From Bradyrhizobium sp. SK17 (GTDB lineage: Bacteria > Pseudomonadota > Alphaproteobacteria > Rhizobiales > Xanthobacteraceae), in the NCBI RefSeq assembly GCF_002831585.1, contig NZ_CP025113.1, positions 7,765,001-7,829,000 on the forward strand: a stretch of 64,000 nucleotides of DNA. Direction: 5' to 3'. A model generated the notes under the pieces. That model was not told where the DNA came from and searched no databases. It saw only the letters and a program-made list of their open reading frames with translations. Below, piece after piece: positions 17,796-26,024 of the stretch (its first letter is position 1; every line of letters starts with the position of its first letter). The position numbers and the translations under genes are program-made.

Positions 17796-20041
17796 TGGGA
17801 GATCATCCGCTGCACGGTGTTGGCCGTCGTGCGCTCACGCGTCGTCGCATGAGGCATGTAGATGTTCATCTTGCGGCGATATTCTTCCGTCACGAGACGG
17901 CTCTCGGCACCATCGCGAACGACACGAGGCGTGATCAGGATGACCAGCTCCGTCTTCTGGACGGTGTCGCTCCGGTTGGCGAACGCCGCGCCGATGCCGG
18001 GGATGTCGCCGAGTAGCGGAATCTGACCGCTGGTCTTGTTGCGCTGCTCCTGGATCATGCCGCCGAGCGCCAGCACCTCGCCGTCGTTCACGACCACTGT
18101 GGTCTTGACCCTGCGCTGCTGGATGGTCGGTGAATCGATGTTCGACGTGGTCGTCTTGGTGACGGCGCTGACCTCCTGCTCGATCTGGAGCTGGACGCGC
18201 CCGCTTTCGTTGATGCGCGGGGTCACCGACAGGATGACGCCGGTGTCCTGCATCGTGATCGAGTTGACGATGGCGGTGTTCGCCGTCACCGTGCTGGTCG
18301 CCGTCTGCGTGGTGATCGGCACCTGGTCGCCGATCTGCAGCCGAGCGGTCTTGTTGTCCAGAACCATCAAGGATGGCGTCGATATCACGTTGACATGCGT
18401 CAGGGAGTTCAGGGCGCTCAGCGTCGCCGCGATATTGGCGGCGTTGACCGCGTAATTGAACCCCGGGAAGGCCGCCGCCACGCCACCGGTGACGGCGTTG
18501 GAGAACGTCGCGGTCGGAGTGCCGCCCTTCGACAGCTGCCATTGCACGCCGTACTGAAGCTGATCGTTCAACGTGACCTCGGCGATGACAGCCTCGATCA
18601 AGACCTGGCTTGGCACCACGTCCAGGCCCTGGATGACCCGGACCACGCGCTGGTAGTCGCGGTCATTGGCCATGATGAGAAGCGAGTTCTTGGTCTCGTC
18701 GGCGACGATCTTCAACTGCGGTTCGCCCGACGACGATCCGTTGCCCGATGACGCATTCGAGGAGGACTCGAGCGTCGGGGTGTCCGGCTCGTTGTTCAGC
18801 GCGCGCGCCAGACTGTTGAGATCGCCGCCCGCGTCGGCGCCGCGAATTGCGCCGGCCGGCGGGTTCTGGTTCGGATCGGCCGATGCACCGCCCGGTCCCG
18901 GCGCCGCAGGCGTGGTGTTGCTGAAGCTGGTTTCCTTCGCCTTCGGCGAGACGCTTCGGGTCGGCGGACGGATCACCTTCATCTCGTTCGCGAACATCGA
19001 CTGCAGGACGCTGGCGAGTTCGCCGACCGGCCGGTTCTGCACCTGATAGACGTGGAGCTGCGGCTCGGTGCCGGCGGCTCGGGCATCGAGACGGCGGATC
19101 CAGGTCTGGGCACGAGGCAGATAGCTCGGCTGCGACGTCACGACAAGGATGGCGCCAAGGCGGCTGTTGGCGATGAACCTGACCCGCCCCTTCATCGGGC
19201 CTTCCTTGTCGGACGAGAACACGGCTTTCAGCTCGTCGACCATCTTGTCGGGCTGCGCCGTCTTGACGGGGACGACGGCGAACGACATCCCGCGCATCAC
19301 ATCGACGTCGAACACCGAGATGGTGTCGAGCATCGAGTCGATCTCGGACGGCGTGCCCTTGAGCGCGACGATATTGCGGGTGTCGTCGGACTGCACGATC
19401 GCACCCTTCGGCACCATCGGTTCGAGCACGCGCGCAAGCTCGCTGGCGGAAACGTATTTCAGCGACACCACGCGAACGCCGTTGCCCGTGGTGGCGCTCT
19501 CCACCGAATTGGTGCCGGTCGTGATGGCGCCGGTCGCGGCCTGGTCGGCCGGCGCGATCCGGTAGATGCCGCGGTTCTGGACCAGGACGGCGCCGATGGG
19601 CGCCAGTGCCGACTGGAAGAGCTCGAGGGCCTCGGCCTTGCCGACCGGCTGGGTGGTCTGCACCGAAATCACCCCGTCAACGCGGGGATCGACCACATAG
19701 TTGACCCCGATCATGTCGGCGAGGACGGTCTTGGCGGCCTGCTGCAACGGGACGTTGACGAGATTGAGAACGACGTTGCCATTGCCGTCGCCGGACTTGC
19801 CCTTGGGAGCCGCGCCGCCAATCATGCTGCCGCTGCCGCCATCGACCACCGCCACCGCGCGCGACGAAGGCGACGGCAGGGGCAGCGCGGAGGAGGCTCC
19901 GCCCTCGTAGGCATATGCGTCCAACGATGCAGGCTGTCCGCTCGCCAGCTTCGGCTGCACGTTGGGCGTCGGCGCAACGGCGAGCGGAGTGCTGCATCCC
20001 GAAACGGCGACAAGGACCAGCCCGCAGGCTGAGACCCTCAT
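17792..20041 (-). CDS. gspD: T2SS outer-membrane secretin GspD
   Basis: The outer-membrane channel of the T2SS, about 749 aa from the chosen start. Starting at ATG 20041 gives a lipoprotein signal (MRVSACGLVLVAVSGC, lipobox VSGC). An upstream ATG at 20113 would add 24 residues ahead of it. N0-N3 domains (VLNLVNVPLQQAAKTVLADM, VVSLKYVSASELARVLEPM, VYQVQNRPVGELASVLQSMF) precede the secretin core (VPSQVLIEAVIAEVTL, VPITTQTAT, LALGGMIQEQ, GDIPGIGAAFANRS, ELVILITPRVV). A Gly/Ser/Asn-rich linker lies between N2 and N3. It is co-transcribed with the lipoprotein that follows. Confidence 0.95.
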   Translation of the reverse strand: MRVSACGLVLVAVSGCSTPLAVAPTPNVQPKLASGQPASLDAYAYEGGASSALPLPSPSSRAVAVVDGGSGSMIGGAAPKGKSGDGNGNVVLNLVNVPLQQAAKTVLADMIGVNYVVDPRVDGVISVQTTQPVGKAEALELFQSALAPIGAVLVQNRGIYRIAPADQAATGAITTGTNSVESATTGNGVRVVSLKYVSASELARVLEPMVPKGAIVQSDDTRNIVALKGTPSEIDSMLDTISVFDVDVMRGMSFAVVPVKTAQPDKMVDELKAVFSSDKEGPMKGRVRFIANSRLGAILVVTSQPSYLPRAQTWIRRLDARAAGTEPQLHVYQVQNRPVGELASVLQSMFANEMKVIRPPTRSVSPKAKETSFSNTTPAAPGPGGASADPNQNPPAGAIRGADAGGDLNSLARALNNEPDTPTLESSSNASSGNGSSSGEPQLKIVADETKNSLLIMANDRDYQRVVRVIQGLDVVPSQVLIEAVIAEVTLNDQLQYGVQWQLSKGGTPTATFSNAVTGGVAAAFPGFNYAVNAANIAATLSALNSLTHVNVISTPSLMVLDNKTARLQIGDQVPITTQTATSTVTANTAIVNSITMQDTGVILSVTPRINESGRVQLQIEQEVSAVTKTTTSNIDSPTIQQRRVKTTVVVNDGEVLALGGMIQEQRNKTSGQIPLLGDIPGIGAAFANRSDTVQKTELVILITPRVVRDGAESRLVTEEYRRKMNIYMPHATTRERTTANTVQRMISQ

Positions 20042-20120
20042 TGCAAAGCTTCGAAAAAGCAACAAGGCCGGGCCCCCAACGACAACGCGCGCCACATCCC
20101 CGCGCGTAAACATTTGGTAA

Positions 20121-20132
20121 AACCATATGGTT
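20121..20132. promoter_or_regulatory. 12-bp palindrome upstream of gspD
   Basis: AACCATATGGTT is a perfect palindrome 80 bp upstream of the preferred gspD start. It could be a regulator site or part of the promoter. There is no supporting repeat nearby. Confidence 0.25.
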
Positions 20133-20397
20133 AATCGACCGTAAATAAGTTCCCCGGCCGGGCCTGGAATTAAATGGACATAAATGTTCGGCTGAACGGC
20201 TTGGATGGATCGTGCACGGAATGGCCGCGTGGAGGTGCCGTCTCACGGCCGCAGCGGCCACGGGCGGGCGTCTGCCTGGCAACCGGATAGCACCGCGATC
20301 TCGTCGGCCTGCGAACTCGTCCCTATGGGACGTCTAAAATGGTCCGGGATAAATATGCGGTACAAGAAGCGCCCGCACCTCGCTCCAAACAGAGGCG

Positions 20398-20646
20398 CTA
20401 TCTACTCTGGCTTTGGCAAGCTTGCCTGCAAGTCTGCGCCTGGCTCTCACAAGCGCTGACGCAGGGGCTCCGGAGCGTCGTTGGGCAGATGCGCTGGCAG
20501 GACGCGTCCTGGGTGGCGCAATTGGCGAGGCAAGCGTCCGAGGTGGCATCCGCGACCCGCAGCCTGGCGCGGCTGAAATTCTCACTGGCCAGGGCGGGAG
20601 CAAAGGCCATCGAGACGAGCAGAACGATACCGAGCGTCTGTTTCAT
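20398..20646 (-). CDS. small secreted Cys-rich protein
   Basis: About 82 aa from ATG 20646. The signal peptide MKQTLGIVLLVSMAFAPALA is clear. The mature part has eight cysteines in a repeated C-x3-C-x6-C-x3-C pattern (CLANCATQDASCQRIC, then CVSACESQAQTCRQAC). This suggests two disulfide-linked helical hairpins. An upstream ATG at 20685 would bury the signal. The function is unknown; it lies between gspD and the H-NS gene, on the minus strand. Confidence 0.65.
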   Translation of the reverse strand: MKQTLGIVLLVSMAFAPALASENFSRARLRVADATSDACLANCATQDASCQRICPTTLRSPCVSACESQAQTCRQACQSQSR

Positions 20647-20681
20647 CGTCGCCTCTGAAAATCGGTTATTCGTCCTGGTTC

Positions 20682-21068
20682 TCAAGCCCGGCGCCGGTGG
20701 GACGGCGTGCGATCGGCTTCGACATTGCGAATAACGAACTCATCGATCGTGTGTCCGGTCTTCAGCGCCGCCGTCAGCCAGCGTGGCTGCTTGCCGCGAC
20801 CCGACCAGGTTTCCGATGGCTCGTTCGGGTTCTGATATTTCGGAAAGACACGTGGATACTTGCGGCGCTCACGCGGCGCCGCATTAATGTCGGCGCTTTC
20901 CGAGACCCGCAGTTCCTTTTCACGGCGCAACTGCGCCAACCGCTTTTCCAGTTCACGTTTCTCCGACGTCAGGCGGATCGACAGAACCTGACTGAGCTTC
21001 TCGTAAAGCTGCCAAAGGTCGTCGACGCTCATCGCGTCAAAGTCAAACGTTCGGTTGGTCCCCACCAT
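20682..21068 (-). CDS. H-NS family DNA-binding protein
   Basis: A 128-aa nucleoid-associated silencer of the alphaproteobacterial H-NS (HvrA/MucR-unrelated) group. The N-terminal half is a coiled-coil oligomerisation domain (LWQLYEKLSQVLSIRLTSEK). The C-terminal domain contains KYPRVFPKYQNPNEPSETW and GRGKQPRWLTAAL, where the GRGKxPxWL loop is the AT-hook-like minor-groove binding motif. ATG 21068 is preceded by GAGG with normal spacing; the longer upstream frame looks non-coding. A 14-bp AT-rich palindrome lies just upstream and may be the promoter or an autoregulatory site. Confidence 0.9.
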   Translation of the reverse strand: MVGTNRTFDFDAMSVDDLWQLYEKLSQVLSIRLTSEKRELEKRLAQLRREKELRVSESADINAAPRERRKYPRVFPKYQNPNEPSETWSGRGKQPRWLTAALKTGHTIDEFVIRNVEADRTPSHRRRA

Positions 21069-21091
21069 TACCCATCCTCGACGATTCGCGT

Positions 21092-21105
21092 CGATTATAT
21101 AATCG
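21092..21105. promoter_or_regulatory. 14-bp perfect palindrome upstream of hns
   Basis: CGATTATATAATCG is a perfect palindrome 24-37 bp upstream of the hns start codon. It contains a -10-like TATAAT in both directions. It could be a promoter element bound by H-NS itself or by another regulator. Confidence 0.4.
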
Positions 21106-21420
21106 TAACACGAAGCTACCAGCGCAAATTTAGCAATTTTGGATTGCGTAGCGTGTGCTCGCCCATTGCACTGACCAGCGAGACGCACCCCATAAGTCAT
21201 TGAAAGAAGACGCCAATACACGCTCAGATAGCAGTATTGATCCGTCACTCCGCCCAACGTCCCCGGATCGCTTCCACTTCAACAATCCGACATTTTGATG
21301 GTGCGCTACAAGAGAAGTCTGTTGCGACGAATAGCCTCCGCTGGGTCACTGATTCGTTAGACGAATGCCGTTCCGAAACATACGCCCGCTAGCGTGCACA
21401 GCCTGTCACCACCGACATGG

Positions 21421-21454
21421 AGTATGTCGCACAATCAAGTATGTCGCATAATCA
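21421..21454. repeat. 17-bp tandem repeat, two copies
   Basis: AGTATGTCGCACAATCA is followed immediately by AGTATGTCGCATAATCA with one mismatch. It lies about 60 bp downstream of the sugar-transferase stop codon, between two genes that are both on the minus strand. Function unknown. Confidence 0.6.
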
Positions 21455-21511
21455 ACCGCGGCGGCGTCAACGCGGCCGCGCCGATCGTAACGTCCGACCG
21501 GTTACGTGCAT

Positions 21512-22975
21512 TCAATACGCGTTGCGCTTCCGCAAAACCTCGAAGAATGTCTTGATCAAGATTTGAACGTCCAGCCAAAGGCTCCAATTGTTGATGTACC
21601 AGAGGTCAAGCTTCACACGCTCGGCGATATGTTCGACCGTCGGCGTGGCACCGCGCGCGCCGTTGATCTGAGCCCATCCGGTCATTCCGGGTTTCACGTG
21701 GTGGCGATAGGCGTAGTCGCCCAGAACCTTCTCGAAGTAGTTGTCGTGGGCCAGCGCGTGAGGGCGCGGTCCGATCAGGGACATGTCCCCCATCAGCACG
21801 TTCACCAGCTGAGGCAGTTCGTCGATGCTGGCCGCTCGCAGCAGGCTGCCGATCGAGGTGACCCTCGGATCGTCGCGCGTTGCCTGAACGACCGTGTCGC
21901 CGTTCTCCTGGACCGTCATGGTCCTGAACTTGAACATCACGAACTGCTTGCCGTTGAAGCCCTTGCGCTTCTGCTTGAAGATGATCGGCCCCGGGCTGTC
22001 GAGCTTGATCGCGATCGCCGTCAGCAACATGATCGATGCGAAGAAGATCAACGAGAGCGCCGCGAACACGATGTCCATCGCACGCTTGATGAAGCGTTCA
22101 AGACCGCTCAACGGCGCTCGCTGGATTTCGATCGCAAGGACCCGTTGCCGCCCGGACGAGGTGTAATTGGTCAATGAGCGGACCCTCGCATCGGGCAGCA
22201 ACCGCGCGGCGACGGGCAGTGTCTTGATCTGGTCTCGCAAGAAGTCGAGCCGGGCCGTATCCGTCCACGGCACCGCCAGCACGACTTCCCTGCAATCGTT
22301 GCGGCGGACAAAGCTGGTGATCGCGTTGAATACGCCGGCGTCGGAAACCGCACGGGCCGGCATATCCCGCTCGCCGCTCAGCGGAAAACACTTGATCTCG
22401 GTGGCACCGAAGAACGCGACGAGGTCCCGCGTCTCCAGCGCCTCGATCTCATCGACGTCGCCGACCAGCACGATGTCATTGCGGCCGACGGCGCCGCGCG
22501 AGACCGCCCTGGCCAGCACGACCTTCGTCACCTTGCGAACGCTGAGCAGGCCTATCGGGGTCACGAAGTAGAACAGCACGAACGCGCCGCGCGAATAGTC
22601 GACGCCGATCTTGAGCAGGAAGGCGAAGAAGGCGAGCATCAGGCCGGTCGAGAACCAGCAGATCAGGATCTCGCTGAACTCGACATTGGGCTTGGCGCTG
22701 GCGGGAAAGTCGTAATACCCGCCGCCGCTCATCCGCAGGATATGGATAAAGCTCGCGAGCAGCCCGACCGCGCAGTGCGGAATCAGCTTCGGCGAGGGAT
22801 TGCCGACCACGCTCTGATAGACGATCCCGGCCACGACGCTGGCGAGCATGATGACAAAGGCATCGCTGGTCGACAGCACGTAGGGCACGACATTGCTTGA
22901 GAAGCGCGCCCGTTGTCCGACGGGCGACGTGTCGAGTTCATCCAGTTTTCCGCGAATATCCGATCCGATCGACAT
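21512..22975 (-). CDS. undecaprenyl-phosphate sugar phosphotransferase (exopolysaccharide initiation)
   Basis: A 487-aa polyprenyl glycosylphosphotransferase that puts the first sugar-1-phosphate on undecaprenyl phosphate. Four or so N-terminal membrane helices precede a CoA-binding-like Rossmann region (IVLVGDVDEIEAL). The C-terminal bacterial sugar transferase domain begins FIKRAMDIVFAALSLIFF and has the core motifs DSPGPIIFKQKRKGFNGK, FKFRTM, SIDELPQLVNVLMGDMSLIGPRP and KPGMTGWAQINGARG. The family is WcaJ/GumD-like; glucose is a likely first sugar but is not proven. It stands alone, about 3 kb from wecB and the nfrB-like gene. Confidence 0.93.
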   Translation of the reverse strand: MSIGSDIRGKLDELDTSPVGQRARFSSNVVPYVLSTSDAFVIMLASVVAGIVYQSVVGNPSPKLIPHCAVGLLASFIHILRMSGGGYYDFPASAKPNVEFSEILICWFSTGLMLAFFAFLLKIGVDYSRGAFVLFYFVTPIGLLSVRKVTKVVLARAVSRGAVGRNDIVLVGDVDEIEALETRDLVAFFGATEIKCFPLSGERDMPARAVSDAGVFNAITSFVRRNDCREVVLAVPWTDTARLDFLRDQIKTLPVAARLLPDARVRSLTNYTSSGRQRVLAIEIQRAPLSGLERFIKRAMDIVFAALSLIFFASIMLLTAIAIKLDSPGPIIFKQKRKGFNGKQFVMFKFRTMTVQENGDTVVQATRDDPRVTSIGSLLRAASIDELPQLVNVLMGDMSLIGPRPHALAHDNYFEKVLGDYAYRHHVKPGMTGWAQINGARGATPTVEHIAERVKLDLWYINNWSLWLDVQILIKTFFEVLRKRNAY

Positions 22976-23154
22976 TCAATCCATCCCGCTTCGCGGATGC
23001 ATCAGCTAATTATCTGATATCCCGGTAGAAACACGGATCGTGCCAATTCATCTGGATTAAAATAACTCATTTTTAACGGCCGGACGATATGCTGCTCTAC
23101 GGCGCGGCGCAACATTAATTGCGATGCACGTCGACCACCTGAGCCGGAGCCTCG

Positions 23155-23418
23155 ATGTTAACCTTACTTGCCTGCGCTGCCGGCCTTTATGTGGGGTTGC
23201 ATTTCAACATCCTGGCCCTGCTGCCGTTCTCGTTGTTTGGCGCGGGCGCGCTGATCGTCTCCTCGTGGTCGGCCGGTCAACCGGTGCTGGACAGCATCGG
23301 CCTGGTCATCCTGCCGCTGCTCGCCGTTCAGGTCGGATACTTCCTTGGCCTGACCGCACGCGAACCATACGCGAATCTCGTCGCCCGCCTGAAGGTCGGA
23401 CTGTCCAAACAGGCTTGA
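23155..23418 (+). CDS. small two- or three-helix membrane protein
   Basis: An 87-aa protein with three hydrophobic segments (LTLLACAAGLYVGLHFNILALL, LFGAGALIVSSW, SIGLVILPLLAVQVGYFLG) and a short basic tail. The layout resembles small EPS-associated membrane proteins such as ExoX-type repressors. I do not see a diagnostic motif, so the function is open. It is divergent from the sugar transferase gene, which is compatible with a linked role. Confidence 0.55.
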   Translation: MLTLLACAAGLYVGLHFNILALLPFSLFGAGALIVSSWSAGQPVLDSIGLVILPLLAVQVGYFLGLTAREPYANLVARLKVGLSKQA

Positions 23419-23648
23419 GCGAGTTGGCGCCCAAACCGGCCCCGGCCAGCGACGAGCCCACCGGCGGTGCCACGATCTTTTGAAAAATACACCTCAATCC
23501 AGCCCCTTAGCCCGGCCAATATCGACAATAGTCGGCCCTCCTGATCGTGCCCGGACGTTGCGTGGATGGGCCGGCAGGCTATAAGTCGTCGGCGGCGGCA
23601 CCGCCTTTTTTTGTTCATTTCCTGTCCGATTCGAGTGGGGACGATCAC

Positions 23649-24662
23649 GTGGTTCATCGGGAAGCTCCGTCTTCAGCGCTTGTGCGCATCCTTTTCGCGA
23701 TCCGGAGACTTCTCGGTCTTGGCACCCTCGCCCTGATCGTGCTGCTGCTGGGCTCGAAGGCGTTCGTTCTCTTCGACCACCCCAAGCAGGCGACGCTTCC
23801 CACCCTGCTCTCCGAGGGGAGAGAGTACATCCTGAAGAAGGCCTCGCCGCTTCTGGGCCATTACATCCCGACCAATATCGCCGGCAGCGACCGCTCCGAC
23901 TTCATCCTCATCGCGCTCGCCATCCTCATCACCATCCTCTCCGGATCCCTCGCGCAGCGCGTGCAGACCGCGGAAAACAGGCGCGCGTTGAGAAAGGCCG
24001 CGATGGCCTGGCGCAAGAGGCAGGGCGTCCAGCCCGGTTCCAAACTCGATACCGATCTGGAAGCGACGTTGCGGATGGCCGAAAGCAGCAAGTCGGTCAA
24101 TCGACAAGAACTGCTGCGGGTCTTCGCCGAGACCAAGAAGAAGCTCGATACTTTCGGCAAGGAAGTGGCCTTCCTCGCAGTCGATGTTGTTGAATCAGCC
24201 AAGATGAAAGCGGGCGAAGATCACGCGACCGTCCAGTACGATTTCGAAGAGTATCGAAAGCTGGTCGAACGCATCTTCCGCGCGAGAGGCGTGCTCAAGA
24301 CCGCATGGACTCCGGATGGCGTGATGGCGTGCTTCGCGCATGTCGAAGACGCCTGTCAGGCCGGCAAGGATGTCATCAAGAGCCTCAGGGTTTTCAACCG
24401 GGACGTAAAGGTCTCGAAGATGGACTTTGCGGTACGTTGCGGCGTCAACGCCGGCCTCGTCTATTTCGACGACGCCACTCCGCTTGAAACGATCTCGGAT
24501 CGGGTCATCGACGTTGCCGGACACATGCAGAAGCACGCCGATCCAAATACCGTCCTCGTCGCGCGCAAGATCATCGAGCCGCTGCGCCAACTGGAAGAGT
24601 TTACCCACACCTCGCGCGTGATCGATGGCTACGAGGCGAGCGTCTGGAAAGAAACTGCCTGA
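23649..24662 (+). CDS. membrane-anchored class III nucleotide cyclase-domain protein
   Basis: A protein of about 337 aa. Two membrane helices (GTLALIVLLLGSKAFVLF and FILIALAILITILSGSL) flank a periplasmic loop. A coiled-coil-like linker follows, then a cyclase homology domain. The two metal aspartates are present (FLAVDVVESAK and WTPDGVMACF). The place where class III cyclases have the Asn and Arg of the transition state reads RVIDVAGHMQ, so these appear to be Asp and His. Activity may be altered or lost. The start is a GTG after GGGGA; a GTG at 23547 is the alternative. Confidence 0.8.
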   Translation: MVHREAPSSALVRILFAIRRLLGLGTLALIVLLLGSKAFVLFDHPKQATLPTLLSEGREYILKKASPLLGHYIPTNIAGSDRSDFILIALAILITILSGSLAQRVQTAENRRALRKAAMAWRKRQGVQPGSKLDTDLEATLRMAESSKSVNRQELLRVFAETKKKLDTFGKEVAFLAVDVVESAKMKAGEDHATVQYDFEEYRKLVERIFRARGVLKTAWTPDGVMACFAHVEDACQAGKDVIKSLRVFNRDVKVSKMDFAVRCGVNAGLVYFDDATPLETISDRVIDVAGHMQKHADPNTVLVARKIIEPLRQLEEFTHTSRVIDGYEASVWKETA

Positions 24663-25316
24663 CGGGTTCCCGTGCCGAGAGCGGCGAGACAGTTGGTCGC
24701 AGCTTTCGAACCAGCCTTCCAAGCCTGCTTCGTTGTTCAGATTTGCACGCGCATTTCCTGCTGCAATGTTTCGAACCATCAGGGTCGTTCGCGCGACGAA
24801 TGATCGATCGAGACAATCCAGCCACCCTTGAAATTAATGTCGTGATTTAAAACAAGGCGCACGCTGCTCCTATAAATAAACAGGATTCCGACGCATGGCG
24901 GCGAGAAATTCGCAATCCGCGCACCATCGCAAGTCGAAGCATTGCTGTTCATCGCCGCGCCGGCAGCAACGCGTTCATCTCTGCTTCATTTGATTCAGCC
25001 GATCATCGAAACGCGCAAAATAATCGGCGCAAAAAAGGTTGATCGTAGCTCACTTGACGAAACGGCTTCAGGCCGTTTACGACCTGCGCATTAGCCTTTA
25101 ATTGTTGATTGGGTTGGGGCGAACATGCGGTTTAGATTGAGATCATACCAACACGCCTCGGCAGCCAAACCGCGTTCATGGGTGGCAGAGAGACGGACGA
25201 TAATTCATTCCGAATGTCGGGGCGATTTCTCAAGTTCCATCGTGACGTGCTCACAGAGATTAGTAGCGTAGTCAGATCGGCCGATCCTTTTTCAAAAATT
25301 CAATCGCGAGATTGCC
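24663..25316. other. long intergenic region, no gene seen
   Basis: A 650-bp gap with AT-rich patches. I see one small hairpin (AAACGGC at 25060-25066 pairing with GCCGTTT at 25072-25078, loop TTCAG) and no ORF with coding character. It may hold the promoter of the small gene at 25317 or an unrecognised small RNA. Confidence 0.4.
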
Positions 25317-25520
25317 ATGCCCCTCGACATTGCTAAGAGCTACTTTGAGGTAAAGCGCCTTCGTCAACTGGTTCGCGATGCCGAACGCGAATCCATGCGC
25401 ACATCACACGAGGTTGCCGCTTGGCAGCCCACGACACGAGATCGGCAAACCTTGCTGGCAACCCGTGCCGCGCTGGCCGATGCGTGGAACACCTCGCTGC
25501 AAAAGATCAGACCGAACTAG
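25317..25520 (+). CDS. small helical protein, KSYFEVKRLRQLV motif
   Basis: A 67-aa protein, highly charged and predicted helical throughout (AKSYFEVKRLRQLVRDAERE, then ATRAALADAWNTSLQKI). It shares the aromatic-x-EV-x-[KR]-LR-x-LV pattern with the small proteins at 7325 and 29913. No signal or membrane segment. Function unknown. Confidence 0.6.
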   Translation: MPLDIAKSYFEVKRLRQLVRDAERESMRTSHEVAAWQPTTRDRQTLLATRAALADAWNTSLQKIRPN

Positions 25521-26024
25521 ATCGCACGGCACCGAGCGAGGGAACCGGAACGGCCCCGCTCCGACGGCAATGGAAACGGGCGAAGCCTTGCGGCATATTT
25601 TCAGTACCGTCGTGCAGGACACGGCCTGGACGCAACCTCGAGACAAAGCCCGGAGCACCGGTTCAATCGTTTCGGCCGGGGCCGGCACACCAGGTTTCAC
25701 CCCATCGGTTCGGATATTTTCCGACCAGCTGCTGGTGGCGGATGGCGGCGGGGCTTTGATCGGTTCCGAGCCACTTCGTGCTCATCAAATAGCTGACCGG
25801 ACTGGATAACCCGGAAAAATACGGGCCAGATCCAATTCAACTGATTCACCATTAAGGCAAAATCAGATGATTTCCCCGCCGATATCCGGGAAAATCAAGG
25901 ACATTCAATTGTCTATTTTCGCTTGAAAACCTATTATATCGAAAAATTATCATCGAGTTCAAATCGAATACTACGCCGACAGGGGCGTCCGCATCGCCGC
26001 AAGTGATGCGCTTTGGAGCATTGA
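25521..26024. other. intergenic upstream of wecB
   Basis: About 500 bp without a convincing gene. The last 150 bp are AT-rich (for example CTATTATATCG near 25931) and probably contain the wecB promoter. Confidence 0.4.

Larger units (their letters stand above)
21069..21511. other. intergenic between hns and the sugar transferase
   Basis: This AT-richer gap holds the hns promoter region, the palindrome at 21092-21105 and the tandem repeat at 21421-21454. I see no gene. Confidence 0.5.

Noticed and set aside
21421..21454. CRISPR-like repeat
   Set aside because: Two adjoining units without spacers are not a CRISPR array. No cas genes are present anywhere in the window.
25060..25078. Transcription terminator hairpin
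   Set aside because: The hairpin has 7-bp arms but no T-run after it and no gene end close by.
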